DNA from: Aequorivita vitellina
GTDB taxonomy: Bacteria > Bacteroidota > Bacteroidia > Flavobacteriales > Flavobacteriaceae
Direction of reading: 5' to 3'
Length of the DNA: 64,000 nt
Assembly (NCBI RefSeq): GCF_022008365.1
Contig: NZ_JAIRBA010000003.1
Location: 62,001-126,000 of the forward strand
Made by a program: the position numbers and the translations under genes. Below, one piece after another: positions 1 through 9,500 of the stretch. The first letter of the stretch is position 1. Every line of letters begins with the position of its first letter. The notes under the pieces were generated by a model that saw only the letters and a program-made list of their open reading frames with translations, had not been told where the DNA came from and made no database searches.

Positions 1-606
1 ATAAAACCCTGAAAGAACTAACGTTTCCGCCAGTCCAATAAACGCCTGTTGTTTCATCCTAGGAGACTCTTCTAATAAAGGAATTGCCTCTTCAAAATAG
101 GCTTTGGCTTGATTAAATTTGCCAGATCTGTTTGTGACAAGACCTAGATTTACCGCATATAAGCCCCTTTTTTTTTCCTCATTATTTTGGATCGCTATCA
201 CATAGGCTTTCTTGAAATATTCATAGGATTTATCATATTTTTCCTCTTTGGAATACAAAATTGCAATATTGTTGAGGACAATCATTTCGTATTTGCTATC
301 CAGCTCCTTAATAGCAATAGTGTAAGCTTCTAAGTAACTATCCAAAGATTCACCATAATCATATAAAGAATAATAATTTGCCCCAATATTGTTAATGGCT
401 AAAAATCGCTGTTTACTCCAATTGTTTTCCTTTGCCAATACTTCGGCCTCTACTAACAATTCAAGAGATTGGGTATATTTACCTTCATACAATAGTCTCA
501 CTCCTTCGTTTATTAGATTATCACAATAAGCCAGTCCCTTATCTTGAGCATTCGTTAATCCTGAGAATAACATCAAACCTAAAAACATCACTATTTTATT
601 AAACAT
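1..606 (-). CDS. TPR-repeat secreted protein, N-terminal part
   Basis: The leftward reading frame starts with ATG at 606 and stays open for 202 codons to the window edge, so the C-terminus is missing. Residues 1-20 form a signal peptide ending in a TNAQ cleavage region. The rest is a run of helical pairs with TPR spacing, for example the stretches around SLELLVEAEVLAKENNW and SYEYFKKAYVIAIQNN. In Bacteroidota, signal peptide plus TPRs often precedes a membrane segment and a LuxR-type or histidine kinase output domain, but that part lies outside the window. A role in regulation is therefore inference; the TPR assignment is secure. Confidence 0.75.
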   Translation of the reverse strand, partial: MFNKIVMFLGLMLFSGLTNAQDKGLAYCDNLINEGVRLLYEGKYTQSLELLVEAEVLAKENNWSKQRFLAINNIGANYYSLYDYGESLDSYLEAYTIAIKELDSKYEMIVLNNIAILYSKEEKYDKSYEYFKKAYVIAIQNNEEKKRGLYAVNLGLVTNRSGKFNQAKAYFEEAIPLLEESPRMKQQAFIGLAETLVLSGFY

Positions 607-1062
607 ACTCGCATTTTTTGAGGAATAAAAAAGTTTCATAATTCCAAACCTAAGGTTTTTAAAACCATTAGAATCCTTTGTCGTCTCACTTTATAGGAAA
701 TCCTTACACCTCTAATATTTGTTAAAATATATAAAAGACCCAAATTTTTGGTATTGATATAAGTTTTGCGGAGTAGCGATTAAAAATTATTTGAAATAAT
801 ACTGTTAAAAAGTTTCAGGAAAATTAAGTCTTCCCTATAAAAATAGTGGCCATTCAACCTTTTTTCGAAATGTAAGTCACTTGAGTTTAATCAAGGAAAT
901 TTATTTGAACGTATATAATACTTCAATTTTAGTTTGAAATATGTTGTACCAATCCCTAAAGACTTTCTGTAATTGAATACATGCTAAACATTCTTGTAAC
1001 CAAATTTCATTTTTTTAATCCAATAAACAATACCAATGTATTTTTAACTTAATTAAAGAACT
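607..1062. other. 456-base intergenic region, no gene seen
   Basis: This AT-rich gap separates the divergent TPR gene and the T9SS cupredoxin gene, so it must carry both promoters. I see no ORF with coding character, no RNA gene and no strong hairpin. No exact TTG-N17-23-TAnnTTTG promoter was found on either strand. Confidence 0.5.
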
Positions 1063-1653
1063 ATGAAAACAAAATTATTATTACTAATCTTTTTAGGATT
1101 TTTAACGGCAAACGCACAAAACACCTATAATTTAGACTGGGTGATGGGAATAGGAAGCAACGTAGATTTAACAATTGATCAAGGCGATACTGTAATTTGG
1201 ACGTGGGGAGATAATGCACCTCATACCGTTGAAAACGAAGTGGGAAACTCAGTAGAAACTTTTAATAGTGGCGTGCTTTCTGGAATGGGAGAAACCTATG
1301 CCTACACTTTTACCGAGGTAGGCGACAACAGATATTTTTGTGGAATTCACGGTGCAAATAACATGTCGGGTACTATTACCGTACGAGAAGTCTTGGGTGT
1401 TGAAGAAAATAATTTAAGTGCAATAAGTATCTACCCAAATCCATCGTCCTCAGTAATAAATCTGGAGATTCCACATAACATTCTATCTGGTCAAATAACC
1501 GTGTTTAATGTGTTGGGAAAACAAATCTATTCCGATGATTTTGAACCAAATTCTAAGATTTCAATAAACATTACAAATTGGAGCACAGGAAGTTATTTTC
1601 TAAAAGTAGTTTCTGGCGAAAACGCAATAACCAAAAGATTTGTTAAAAACTGA
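1063..1653 (+). CDS. T9SS-exported cupredoxin (plastocyanin-like) protein
   Basis: This 196-residue protein has a signal peptide (1-18, ending NAQ), a plastocyanin/cupredoxin-like domain (about 20-110) and a type IX secretion C-terminal sorting domain (about 120-196, with the IYPNP motif and a KRFVKN end). All four ligands of a type 1 copper site can be seen: His54 in APHTV, then Cys93, His96 and Met101 in the loop YFCGIHGANNM. It should therefore bind one copper and be released or anchored outside the cell after T9SS export. A role in electron transfer or copper handling is inference, though the copper efflux island starts about 1.3 kb downstream. A ligand-less relative is encoded at 30572-31147. 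Confidence 0.85.
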   Translation: MKTKLLLLIFLGFLTANAQNTYNLDWVMGIGSNVDLTIDQGDTVIWTWGDNAPHTVENEVGNSVETFNSGVLSGMGETYAYTFTEVGDNRYFCGIHGANNMSGTITVREVLGVEENNLSAISIYPNPSSSVINLEIPHNILSGQITVFNVLGKQIYSDDFEPNSKISINITNWSTGSYFLKVVSGENAITKRFVKN

Positions 1654-1790
1654 TTTCATTTAAAACCAATTTTACTGCAAATTTTCTGAATGTAAATTAA
1701 AATGCCTGCTTTTGTGAAAATTTCGGTTTCCGGCTGCCAGGAATTTTTGCGCTACTGAAAAGAGTTGTTTTTACCCCTTGTTTAGAAATT

Positions 1791-1832
1791 GTCACAGTAT
1801 TTTGGAAATACGTCACAGTATTTCGAAATTAT
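1791..1832. repeat. two tandem 21-base repeats upstream of a T9SS gene
   Basis: Two head-to-tail copies (1791-1811 and 1812-1832) share the first twelve bases, GTCACAGTATTT, and a GAAAT core. They end 26 bases before the TAAATTTG -7 element at 1859-1866. The spacing of exactly two helical turns suits a regulator bound as a tandem array. No regulator can be named. Confidence 0.6.
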
Positions 1833-1858
1833 AACAATGGAGCCTGAAGCAGCAGTAT

Positions 1859-1866
1859 TAAATTTG
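1859..1866 (+). promoter_or_regulatory. -7 promoter element TAAATTTG
   Basis: This is an exact match to the Bacteroidota TAnnTTTG element, 23 bases before the start codon at 1889. No TTG lies at the usual -33 distance, which fits a promoter that needs an activator at the tandem repeats just upstream. Confidence 0.5.
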
Positions 1867-1888
1867 CCGTAATTAAAATCAAAATATT

Positions 1889-2767
1889 ATGAACAAAATT
1901 CTATTACTTCTTTTTATTTTTACTGGTTTAAACCTTTCATTTTCACAAGAACCCATTATTGAAGGAGACATAATGTTATGTCCCAACACCAACGGGACAG
2001 CTACGGTTATCAATCAGAGTTATGACAGCTATCAGTGGTATTCTAAATATTGGTTTACTACAGAAGAGTTTGAGCCCATTCCTGGTGCCACGGATGCTTC
2101 GTTTACTTACGATTGGTTTACCTATGATCAATCGTTATTAAAAGTTGTGGTAACATTAGGGACTGACACTTTAGAGTCTAATACAATTCAAATTGACAGC
2201 TACGCTTGGACTCCTTTGATAATAATTCACGATATGAATGAGTTTGTAAGAATTGACCCAGACTCCAACCATATTATTTTATGCGAAGGGGAAAGCTTTA
2301 ACAATACGATTGGCAGTCCCTACAACACCAACATACAATGGTATAAAGACTACGTTCCAATTCCCGGGGCAAATGACACGTCTTATTTAATCACTGAGCC
2401 TGGAACCTATTACGTAGAAGGAGCTCCAGATTTCTGCCCCAATGTTATAAATAGTACTATAAATACGCCCTTTGTTGTTGAAATTGATACAAATTGCGCG
2501 CTAAATATTAATGAACCCAATATGCTACAAGACGTCGTTAAAATATATCCCAACCCAGTGTCTCATTCACTTCAATTAGAAATTGGTGCCGCTGTAGCAA
2601 TAAATAAATACAGCATTATAGACCTCACGGGAAAAACGTTAGTGACCAATAAAACGAACTTTACAGATTCAGCGACTATCGATGTTAGTAGGTTATCGAA
2701 TGGCTTGTATATTTTATTGTTAGAAAGTGAAATTGGAAATTCCATTCACAAATTCGTTAAAGAATAA
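1889..2767 (+). CDS. T9SS-exported Ig-like repeat protein
   Basis: This 292-residue protein has a signal peptide (1-19) and two Ig-like units sharing the pattern YDSYQWY...IPGATDASFTY and TNIQWYKDYVPIPGANDTSYL. This is the usual PKD/Ig-like repeat of Bacteroidota surface proteins. A T9SS sorting domain follows (about 215-292), opening with IYPNPVS and ending HKFVKE. It is secreted, and adhesion or binding is likely, but no ligand can be inferred. It has its own -7 element and a strong terminator, so it is probably a single-gene unit. Tandem repeats upstream suggest specific regulation. Confidence 0.8.
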   Translation: MNKILLLLFIFTGLNLSFSQEPIIEGDIMLCPNTNGTATVINQSYDSYQWYSKYWFTTEEFEPIPGATDASFTYDWFTYDQSLLKVVVTLGTDTLESNTIQIDSYAWTPLIIIHDMNEFVRIDPDSNHIILCEGESFNNTIGSPYNTNIQWYKDYVPIPGANDTSYLITEPGTYYVEGAPDFCPNVINSTINTPFVVEIDTNCALNINEPNMLQDVVKIYPNPVSHSLQLEIGAAVAINKYSIIDLTGKTLVTNKTNFTDSATIDVSRLSNGLYILLLESEIGNSIHKFVKE

Positions 2768-2802
2768 CTGTGTAATTAAAGAATGTAAAACCTAATAAAG
2801 TA

Positions 2803-2829
2803 ACGGGAGCTTGAGGGCTCCCGTTTTTT
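2803..2829 (+). terminator. Rho-independent terminator
   Basis: An 8-bp stem, ACGGGAGC (2803-2810) with GCTCCCGT (2817-2824), has a 6-base loop and is followed by a T run. It lies 35 bases after the Ig-like T9SS gene. Confidence 0.9.
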
Positions 2830-2955
2830 AAATAACACTTGTAAGTTTAGATACCTCTTTCATTTAATTCGTTGAAATATTTTATAATCACCATTTAAGC
2901 TAGCTTCTTTTATTTTAGCAGAACGTTTTAATTTATAATATTGCTTCGGTCCTAT

Positions 2956-4689
2956 TTAGTTTATTTCATCAGTAACTTCCCCACAATTTAGCATGGAAGC
3001 GCCAAAGTACGGGATGCGAATTTCTTCGTCCGTACTCAACCAAAATGCGCCTACATCGTTATTGGCCATAGGGCAGTAATCCACATAAACTTTTTGATTA
3101 ATGCCGAAGGTTTTTACCGCATGTATTAAATGAGCCGAAAGATGTACAAAATGCTCGCGTTGTATTTTAATGTCTGAAGTTTTTGAAATTGCATCGGCAG
3201 CATTTTTTAATTCTTTTTTCAGGCGCATCCATTGGCTGTGGGCTGGTTCATCTTTTAGCAACTTCATATCAACGTTATTGATGCTTTTAAGTAAAGCGCT
3301 GGCGGCAATTTTGGGCGTTTCAGCGTTGTCATTTACCAAAGCTTTTTCTATGGTCATATAATCATCAAAAACTGTTTTTAGTTGGGTTTGGAATTTTTCG
3401 GGAACAGTTATCCGTTCAACTTGTGCTAAATGATTTGTTGCATCTATTTCTTCACTATTTTCAGTATTCATCATACTCTTTTTACCCTGTAATTGGGCTG
3501 CTGCATCTACTGTAAAAGTACCATTGGCAACAACTTCTTCGCCATTTGAAAGTCCATCAACAATGGTGTAATTATCGCCATTTTTTGAACCTAAAGTTAC
3601 TTCGCGCATTTCAAAAACGGGTTCGTTCGGATTGGTTTTTACGTAAACCAACGATCGGCTACCCGTCCAAAGCACCGCAGATGCTGGAACTGTTATCTGC
3701 GACGTACTATCATTAACTTTTGAAATATTAACTTTGGAAGTTACAAACATCCCTGGTTTTAAAATTCCATCATTATTGTTTAAGGTAGCTCTTACTGAAA
3801 CGGTTCTGGACTGGGTATTTAAACGTGGATCTATAAATGAAATCGTTGCTTCAAATTCCTTATTGGGATACGCATTTGTGGTAACCGTTATTTTTTGTCC
3901 TTCTTTTAGTTGCGAAATTTGGTTTTCATAAGCATCAAACACAGCCCAAACTGTTCCCAAATTACTGACTTTTACAATGGGTTGTCCTTGCTTAACATAG
4001 TCGCCTTCCTCCGCCATTTTTTCAGAAACCGTTCCCGAAACCGTCGCATAAATGGGGAAGTTTTCGCGTACTTTTCCGGAGGTTTCAATTTGAGAAATTT
4101 GGCTTTCTGAAAGCTTCCACAATTTTAATTTATTGCGAACTGCTTTATATAATCCGGGCTGCGATTCCTTCATAGAAGCAGCGGTTAAAAGTTCCTGTTG
4201 TGCTGCAACGAGTGCCGGCGCGTATATGGTGGCCAATAATTGACCTCTACGAACCTCTTCCCCCGTGAAATTGACATTCAATTTTTCTATTCGTCCTTCA
4301 AAATAACTGGCTTGTACGGCATTTGCTTCTTCGTTGGGTATAATTTTACCGGAAAGCGACATTGTATTTCCGTCCGTTGCCGAAGCATTTCCAACAATAA
4401 TTGTTTGAATATTTGCCAAGGCCATTGCATTTTCAGACATTTTAATTTCGTTTAACGCTAGACCGTCTGCGCCTGCCGTTGCGGGAATTAAGTCCATCCC
4501 GCAAATAGGGCAATCACCCGGTTCGGGTTGCATAATTTGAGGGTGCATGGAGCAGGTCCACATTTGCGGTTTTGCATCGGCATGTTCTGTGTGATTACTA
4601 CTCGTACTTTCTGAAGAGGTCCCAAAAAGAACGTAGCCAAAAACCAGCCCTACGGCTAAAACGGCTATGTAAATGATGTATTTTTTCAT
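2956..4689 (-). CDS. CusB-like RND efflux periplasmic adaptor with metal-binding domain
   Basis: This 577-residue protein is the periplasmic adaptor of a tripartite metal efflux pump, linking the CusA-like pump to the TolC-like channel encoded upstream. After a membrane anchor (about 3-23) comes a heavy-metal-binding domain (43-69) with Cys46, His49, Cys60 and Cys63 in the pattern WTCSMHP...CPICGMDL. Barrel-sandwich, beta-barrel and membrane-proximal parts follow (about 100-405). The C-terminal section (about 425-575) resembles DUF3347, with CPMANN and a late Cys, and may be another metal site. It is the last gene of the leftward Cus-type island. The metal is likely copper or silver, from family knowledge and the HYC_CC_PP and DUF305 neighbours; cobalt, zinc or cadmium cannot be excluded. 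Confidence 0.9.
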   Translation of the reverse strand: MKKYIIYIAVLAVGLVFGYVLFGTSSESTSSNHTEHADAKPQMWTCSMHPQIMQPEPGDCPICGMDLIPATAGADGLALNEIKMSENAMALANIQTIIVGNASATDGNTMSLSGKIIPNEEANAVQASYFEGRIEKLNVNFTGEEVRRGQLLATIYAPALVAAQQELLTAASMKESQPGLYKAVRNKLKLWKLSESQISQIETSGKVRENFPIYATVSGTVSEKMAEEGDYVKQGQPIVKVSNLGTVWAVFDAYENQISQLKEGQKITVTTNAYPNKEFEATISFIDPRLNTQSRTVSVRATLNNNDGILKPGMFVTSKVNISKVNDSTSQITVPASAVLWTGSRSLVYVKTNPNEPVFEMREVTLGSKNGDNYTIVDGLSNGEEVVANGTFTVDAAAQLQGKKSMMNTENSEEIDATNHLAQVERITVPEKFQTQLKTVFDDYMTIEKALVNDNAETPKIAASALLKSINNVDMKLLKDEPAHSQWMRLKKELKNAADAISKTSDIKIQREHFVHLSAHLIHAVKTFGINQKVYVDYCPMANNDVGAFWLSTDEEIRIPYFGASMLNCGEVTDEIN

Positions 4690-4747
4690 AATAATTTATT
4701 TTAAATCCCAACAGATTTTGAAAACCTGTTAAGTTTGGATTTCAATA

Positions 4748-5230
4748 TTATTTTTCAGCTTCCAAGCGCTTTATATATTTTTTCATTTCGGCAATTTCCT
4801 TTTCTTGAGCTTTTATAATATCGTCTGCCAGTTTTCGTACTTCGGGATCTTTTATATCGGCTCGTTTACTGGTTAAAATAGCAATGGAGTGATGCGGAAT
4901 CATAGCTCTCATATAAAGCACGTCGCCAATAATGGGCTGCTGAGCCCTTACCAAGGCTAGAGCGCTGACGAATAGCATTAGGCTTCCCAATAAAATTGCA
5001 ATATTTTTTTTCTTGTTTTGATACATTTTACGCATAAAAAACCACATAATTACCGCCATTGCTGCAATTCCTAAACAAGTCATATAAAATCTAGTTAGGC
5101 TAAAATACACGTGGTCTATTTCATAGGTATTCAAATACATTGTGATGTACATTGCTATAAACGAAGCCGTAAGCATCAGAATAAATTTTGTGTAATTGTT
5201 GTTTTTTGAGTTTTGGTTTGAATTTTTCAT
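4748..5230 (-). CDS. DUF305 membrane protein
   Basis: This 160-residue protein has three membrane segments (about 15-33, 47-66 and 76-95) and a short DUF305-type helical tail with MIPHHSIAI around His113-His114 and a charged C-terminal helix rich in Lys and Glu. DUF305 proteins are four-helix, ferritin-like domains often found with copper resistance genes. The His-His pair is the likely metal ligand. It sits between the TolC-like and CusB-like genes of the efflux island, with about 60 bases on one side and 26 on the other, so co-transcription is likely. Its exact role, periplasmic metal binding or delivery, is inference. Confidence 0.8.
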   Translation of the reverse strand: MKNSNQNSKNNNYTKFILMLTASFIAMYITMYLNTYEIDHVYFSLTRFYMTCLGIAAMAVIMWFFMRKMYQNKKKNIAILLGSLMLFVSALALVRAQQPIIGDVLYMRAMIPHHSIAILTSKRADIKDPEVRKLADDIIKAQEKEIAEMKKYIKRLEAEK

Positions 5231-5256
5231 AATTTTAAATTTTAAAATTGATTAAT

Positions 5257-6498
5257 TTAATTCTCTACTGTTAGATATTGAATAATACTATTTTGTAGGT
5301 AGTAGGCTGCTATTGCTTCAATTCTATTTATCTGAATTTTTAACTGCAATTCCTGCACATCTAAAACTTCATTAAAATTGATGGTGCCCGTTTCATAATT
5401 CCTCAACAAGATTTCGTTTGCATGCTGTGCCTGTTTTAGATTTTTGTTTTGAGTCTCCAAACTTATTCGCGCCGCGTTTCTACTTTTAATGGCCGATTGC
5501 AACTGCGTCATTAACAAGTTTTGAGAAGCTTGCTTTTGAATTTCAAGCTCTTCAAATTTCAATTTGTTTTGCCGCGTGACAGATTTATATTTTTTATTGA
5601 ATATAGGAATAGAAAGCGTTGCCATTGGCATTAGCATATTTGGCGCCTCATTTAAAAACATATACTGCATTCCTATTCCAAAGTCTGGAGCGCTTTCTTT
5701 TTTGTTGAGAATATCCGCTTGTGAAACCACCTCATTCAACTCATTAAATTTTGTTATTTCGGGATGGAGTTGCAATTTGCTGAAATCTATTTCAGCCTCT
5801 TCATCTGGAATTGTCAAGCTATCGGTGATTGAAATATCAACAATTTCCTCTCGGTTCATTATCTTATTAATAGCGGTGAGTTCCGCCGAATAATCCTGCT
5901 CGAGCACTAATTTTCGTTCCTTTAAATCGTTCTGGCGCATTTGCAATCTCAGTACCGAAACTGCAGAAGTCTGCCCAACCTCAACCGAAGTCAACGCCAA
6001 CTTTTCATAAACTTGTAACAGTTGAATATTGGAATCCAACACTTGTTGCTTTTTAGCTATTTCGTATAAACGATAATAGGATTGCGACACAGCCATTGCG
6101 ACTTTTCTTTTGGCTATTTCTATTTCCACAAAATCTACATCGGCCATTGCTGAGGCATATTTACTGCGTGCGGAAATAGTTCCAAACCAGGGAAGCATTT
6201 GCATCACCGAAAATTCACCCTGCTGCATCATCGGCATTTCGGTTTTACTAAGCGTGTATCCCCCTGAAAATTGGGTGTCTGGTAACGCGCTGGTTTCCCA
6301 CACCTTTTCTGAAGTAATAGCGTGTTGTTTTTCAACTGCTTGAATATTGGGATTGTTTCTTACAGCCTCATCAATGAATGTTTCCAGTTGTTGACCTTGT
6401 GCAGACCAGCTCAAAAATATTAGCGAAAAAAGAAATATACTTGCCATGCCAAATTTCGGTTTTCTCGAAACAAATGATATTTTTAAATTTGAATTCAT
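5257..6498 (-). CDS. TolC-family outer membrane efflux channel (CusC-like)
   Basis: This 413-residue protein has a signal region ending SAQGQQ (about residue 37) and the long coiled-coil helices of the outer membrane efflux protein family, repeated twice (about 40-210 and 240-410). It would form the outer membrane exit duct of the tripartite pump. It starts 2 bases after the stop codon of the CusA-like gene, so the two are translationally close. Length is normal for Bacteroidota CusC/CzcC-like proteins. It could serve other RND pumps as well, but the operon makes metal efflux the first choice. Confidence 0.88.
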   Translation of the reverse strand: MNSNLKISFVSRKPKFGMASIFLFSLIFLSWSAQGQQLETFIDEAVRNNPNIQAVEKQHAITSEKVWETSALPDTQFSGGYTLSKTEMPMMQQGEFSVMQMLPWFGTISARSKYASAMADVDFVEIEIAKRKVAMAVSQSYYRLYEIAKKQQVLDSNIQLLQVYEKLALTSVEVGQTSAVSVLRLQMRQNDLKERKLVLEQDYSAELTAINKIMNREEIVDISITDSLTIPDEEAEIDFSKLQLHPEITKFNELNEVVSQADILNKKESAPDFGIGMQYMFLNEAPNMLMPMATLSIPIFNKKYKSVTRQNKLKFEELEIQKQASQNLLMTQLQSAIKSRNAARISLETQNKNLKQAQHANEILLRNYETGTINFNEVLDVQELQLKIQINRIEAIAAYYLQNSIIQYLTVEN

Positions 6499-6500
6499 TT

Positions 6501-9500
6501 CTAGCTTGCTTTAAGGGTTTTTAATTTATTTTTCAATTTTGCTTCTTTTCTCCAACTGAATAAAACTGGAACTACGAAAAGTGTAATCAAAGCAATCAAC
6601 ATCCCACCAAAACTGGGGATAGCCATTGGTATCATTATATCGCTTCCGCGTCCGGTGGATGTTAAAATTGGAAGCAAGGCCAAAATTGTGGTGGCGGTAG
6701 TCATTAAAGCGGGACGTATTCTTTTTGTACCTGCTTCAACTACCGAAGTACGAATTTCATTCACGTTTTCTGGGTCGTTCTTATCAAAAGTTTGGGTGAG
6801 ATAGGTGGCCATTACCACGCCGTCGTCGGTAGCAATTCCGAAGAGCGCAATAAACCCTACCCAAACGGCAACACTTAAATTGATGGTGTGCATCTGAAAC
6901 ATTTCGCGCAAATTTTCTCCAAAAAAGGTAAAGTTTAAAAACCAATCCTGTCCGTAAAACCAAATCATTAAAAACCCACCCGCAAAAGCTACCGTAATTC
7001 CTGAAAATACAATCAAGGAAGTAGCTACCGAACGGAATTGGAAATAAAGAATCAAAAAGATTATCCCCAGCGCCAAAGGCACGATCACCGAAAGTGTTTT
7101 TTCTGCTCGTATTTGGTTTTCGTAAGTTCCCGTAAAATGATAACTTATCCCTTTTGGCACTGTGAGCTCTCCATTGGCAATCTTTTCTTTGATCAAGGCT
7201 TGGGCATTTTCTACCACATTTACTTCTGCATACCCGTCCAGTTTATCGAATAAAACGTGTCCCAATAAAAAGGTATCCTCGCTATTTATCATCAGCGGTC
7301 CCTGCTCATAGCGCACATCTACAAGTTCGCCCAATGGTACAGGATTACCATTTTCCACGGGTACGTAAATATGTTTTAAATCGTCAGGATTTGCGCGTAG
7401 TTCGCGTGGGTATCGCACCCGCACTTGGTAGCGTTCCCTACCTTCCACGGTTTGAGTGAGTGGCATGCCTCCTACCGCAACCTGCAAGATTTGCTGCACA
7501 TCTTCAATAGAAACGCCGTATCGCGCAAGACGATCTCTATTTATATCAATTAAAAGGTAAGGCTTGCCAACAATGCGGTCTGCAAAAACAGCTTCTACTT
7601 TTACACCTTCGGCCTGCTTTATAATCTCTTCCAATTCTATCCCAAAGGCTTCAATCTTCCGAAGATCTTGCCCTTTCACTTTTATTCCCATTGGCGCGCG
7701 CATTCCTGTTTGTAGCATCACCAACCTTGTTTCAATGGGTTGCAATTTTGGAGCAGAGGTTACGCCAGGGATTTTGGTTACGCGCACGATTTCATTCCAG
7801 ATATCATCGGGAGATTTTATTTCGGGTCTCCAGTTTCTGTAAAATTCGCCGTCGTCATCTTTTATCAAATCCTTTTCTGTCACATCGAGCGCAGTGGAGA
7901 TGGTCTTTCCGGCTTTTCGAGCGTTCTCGACTGCACTTCGACTACGCTCAGCAGAACCGCTCGAACTGACATCGCTATTCGGATTTTCAACCAAACTTCC
8001 GTCTTTAAGTACGAATAACCCATCCTCATTCACCTTAAATCTTTGGCGATTCCCGTCTTTATTCAGCGCGTATTCTGGCTTATATTGAATGATATTTTCA
8101 TACATAGATAGTGGTGCGGGGTCGAGAGCTGATTCTGTCCGACCTGCTTTCCCAACAACGGTTTCAATCTCAGGAATTCCCGCCACGGCCATATCCATTT
8201 GTTGTAGCACGCGTTTATTTTCCTCTACGCCCGAATGGGGCATAGAAGTTGGCATTAGTAGAAAGGAACCTTCATTTAAAGAAGGCATAAATTCCTTGCC
8301 TGTGTTTTGCCAAATTAAAATACCGAAGACCACAATTAGCGTGGGAATAGAAAGGAATAATAGCTTGTTATGAAGTGCCCACCCAAGAATCCGAGTGTAA
8401 TAACGTTGGAACAACCAGAATATGGCTAATAATCCAAAACAGATTAATCCCACAAATAATAAATTCCAGAATATACTTTTATCAACTCCAAGTGGGCGCC
8501 AGAATTCTGCCAATAAAAATACAACGGCCAAAGCTGAAATAAATATGTTTACAATATTGGCACGTTTGTCTGAAAGTATAAGTTTAGCTGAAATTTTGGA
8601 GGCAATCTTTTCATCTTTTAGCAGCCCAGTAATACCGAAACCAATTAGAATAATCCCCAACCAATATCCAAAGACGATTGCTGTAATTCCTAAAAGGACT
8701 AATAACCCATTGATAAGATTAGCAGTTACTTTTCGTAAACTTCTTCTTCGGAAGAAATAAGCGGCAAACGGCGGAATAAGAAAGAGTGCTACCATTAAAG
8801 AAGCGACAATTGCCATTGTTTTAGTAAATGCCAAAGGCCGGAATAATTTTCCCTCCGCGCCAATCATTGTAAATACGGGAATAAAACTAATTATTGTGGT
8901 TAGCACTGCGGTGAGAATGGCGCCCGAAACCTCAGCACTTGCATTATAGACCACTGTGTTAATGGGCTGTTTTAAACCAGTTTCGTTATAACGTACCTCC
9001 TCTTCATCGAGATGCCTTATTATATTTTCGGTGAGGATAATCCCAATATCTACCATGGTTCCAATTGCAATTGCTATTCCGGATAACGCCACAATGTTGG
9101 CGTCTACGTTAAAGAACTTCATTGCAATAAAAACCATTAAGACCGCCACCGGCAAAAGGCCCGAAATAAGTATGGAGGCTCTTAAGTTAAAAACCATCAC
9201 GATTATCACAAAAATCGTGATGAGTATTTCTAAGCTCAATGCTTCATCAAGCGTGTTTAAAGTTTCTTGAATAAGTATAGAACGGTCATAGAATGGAACC
9301 ACAGTAAGTTGCGAAATTGTACCATCTGAAAGTTCTTTTGAAGGTAAACCAGTACTGAGTTCAGCAAGTTTTTCTTTTACGTTGTTTATAACTTCCATTG
9401 GGTTTGCGCCGTAGCGAGCTGTAACAACTCCACCTACAACCTCTGCGCCTTCCTTGTCCAAAATTCCTCTTCGGGGCGCAGGTCCCAAACTTACATTTGC

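Noticed and set aside
7564-8018. Several plus-strand frames of 92 codons across the CusA gene
   Set aside because: They run antisense to a well-supported pump gene, differ only in frame, and show no domain or start signal.
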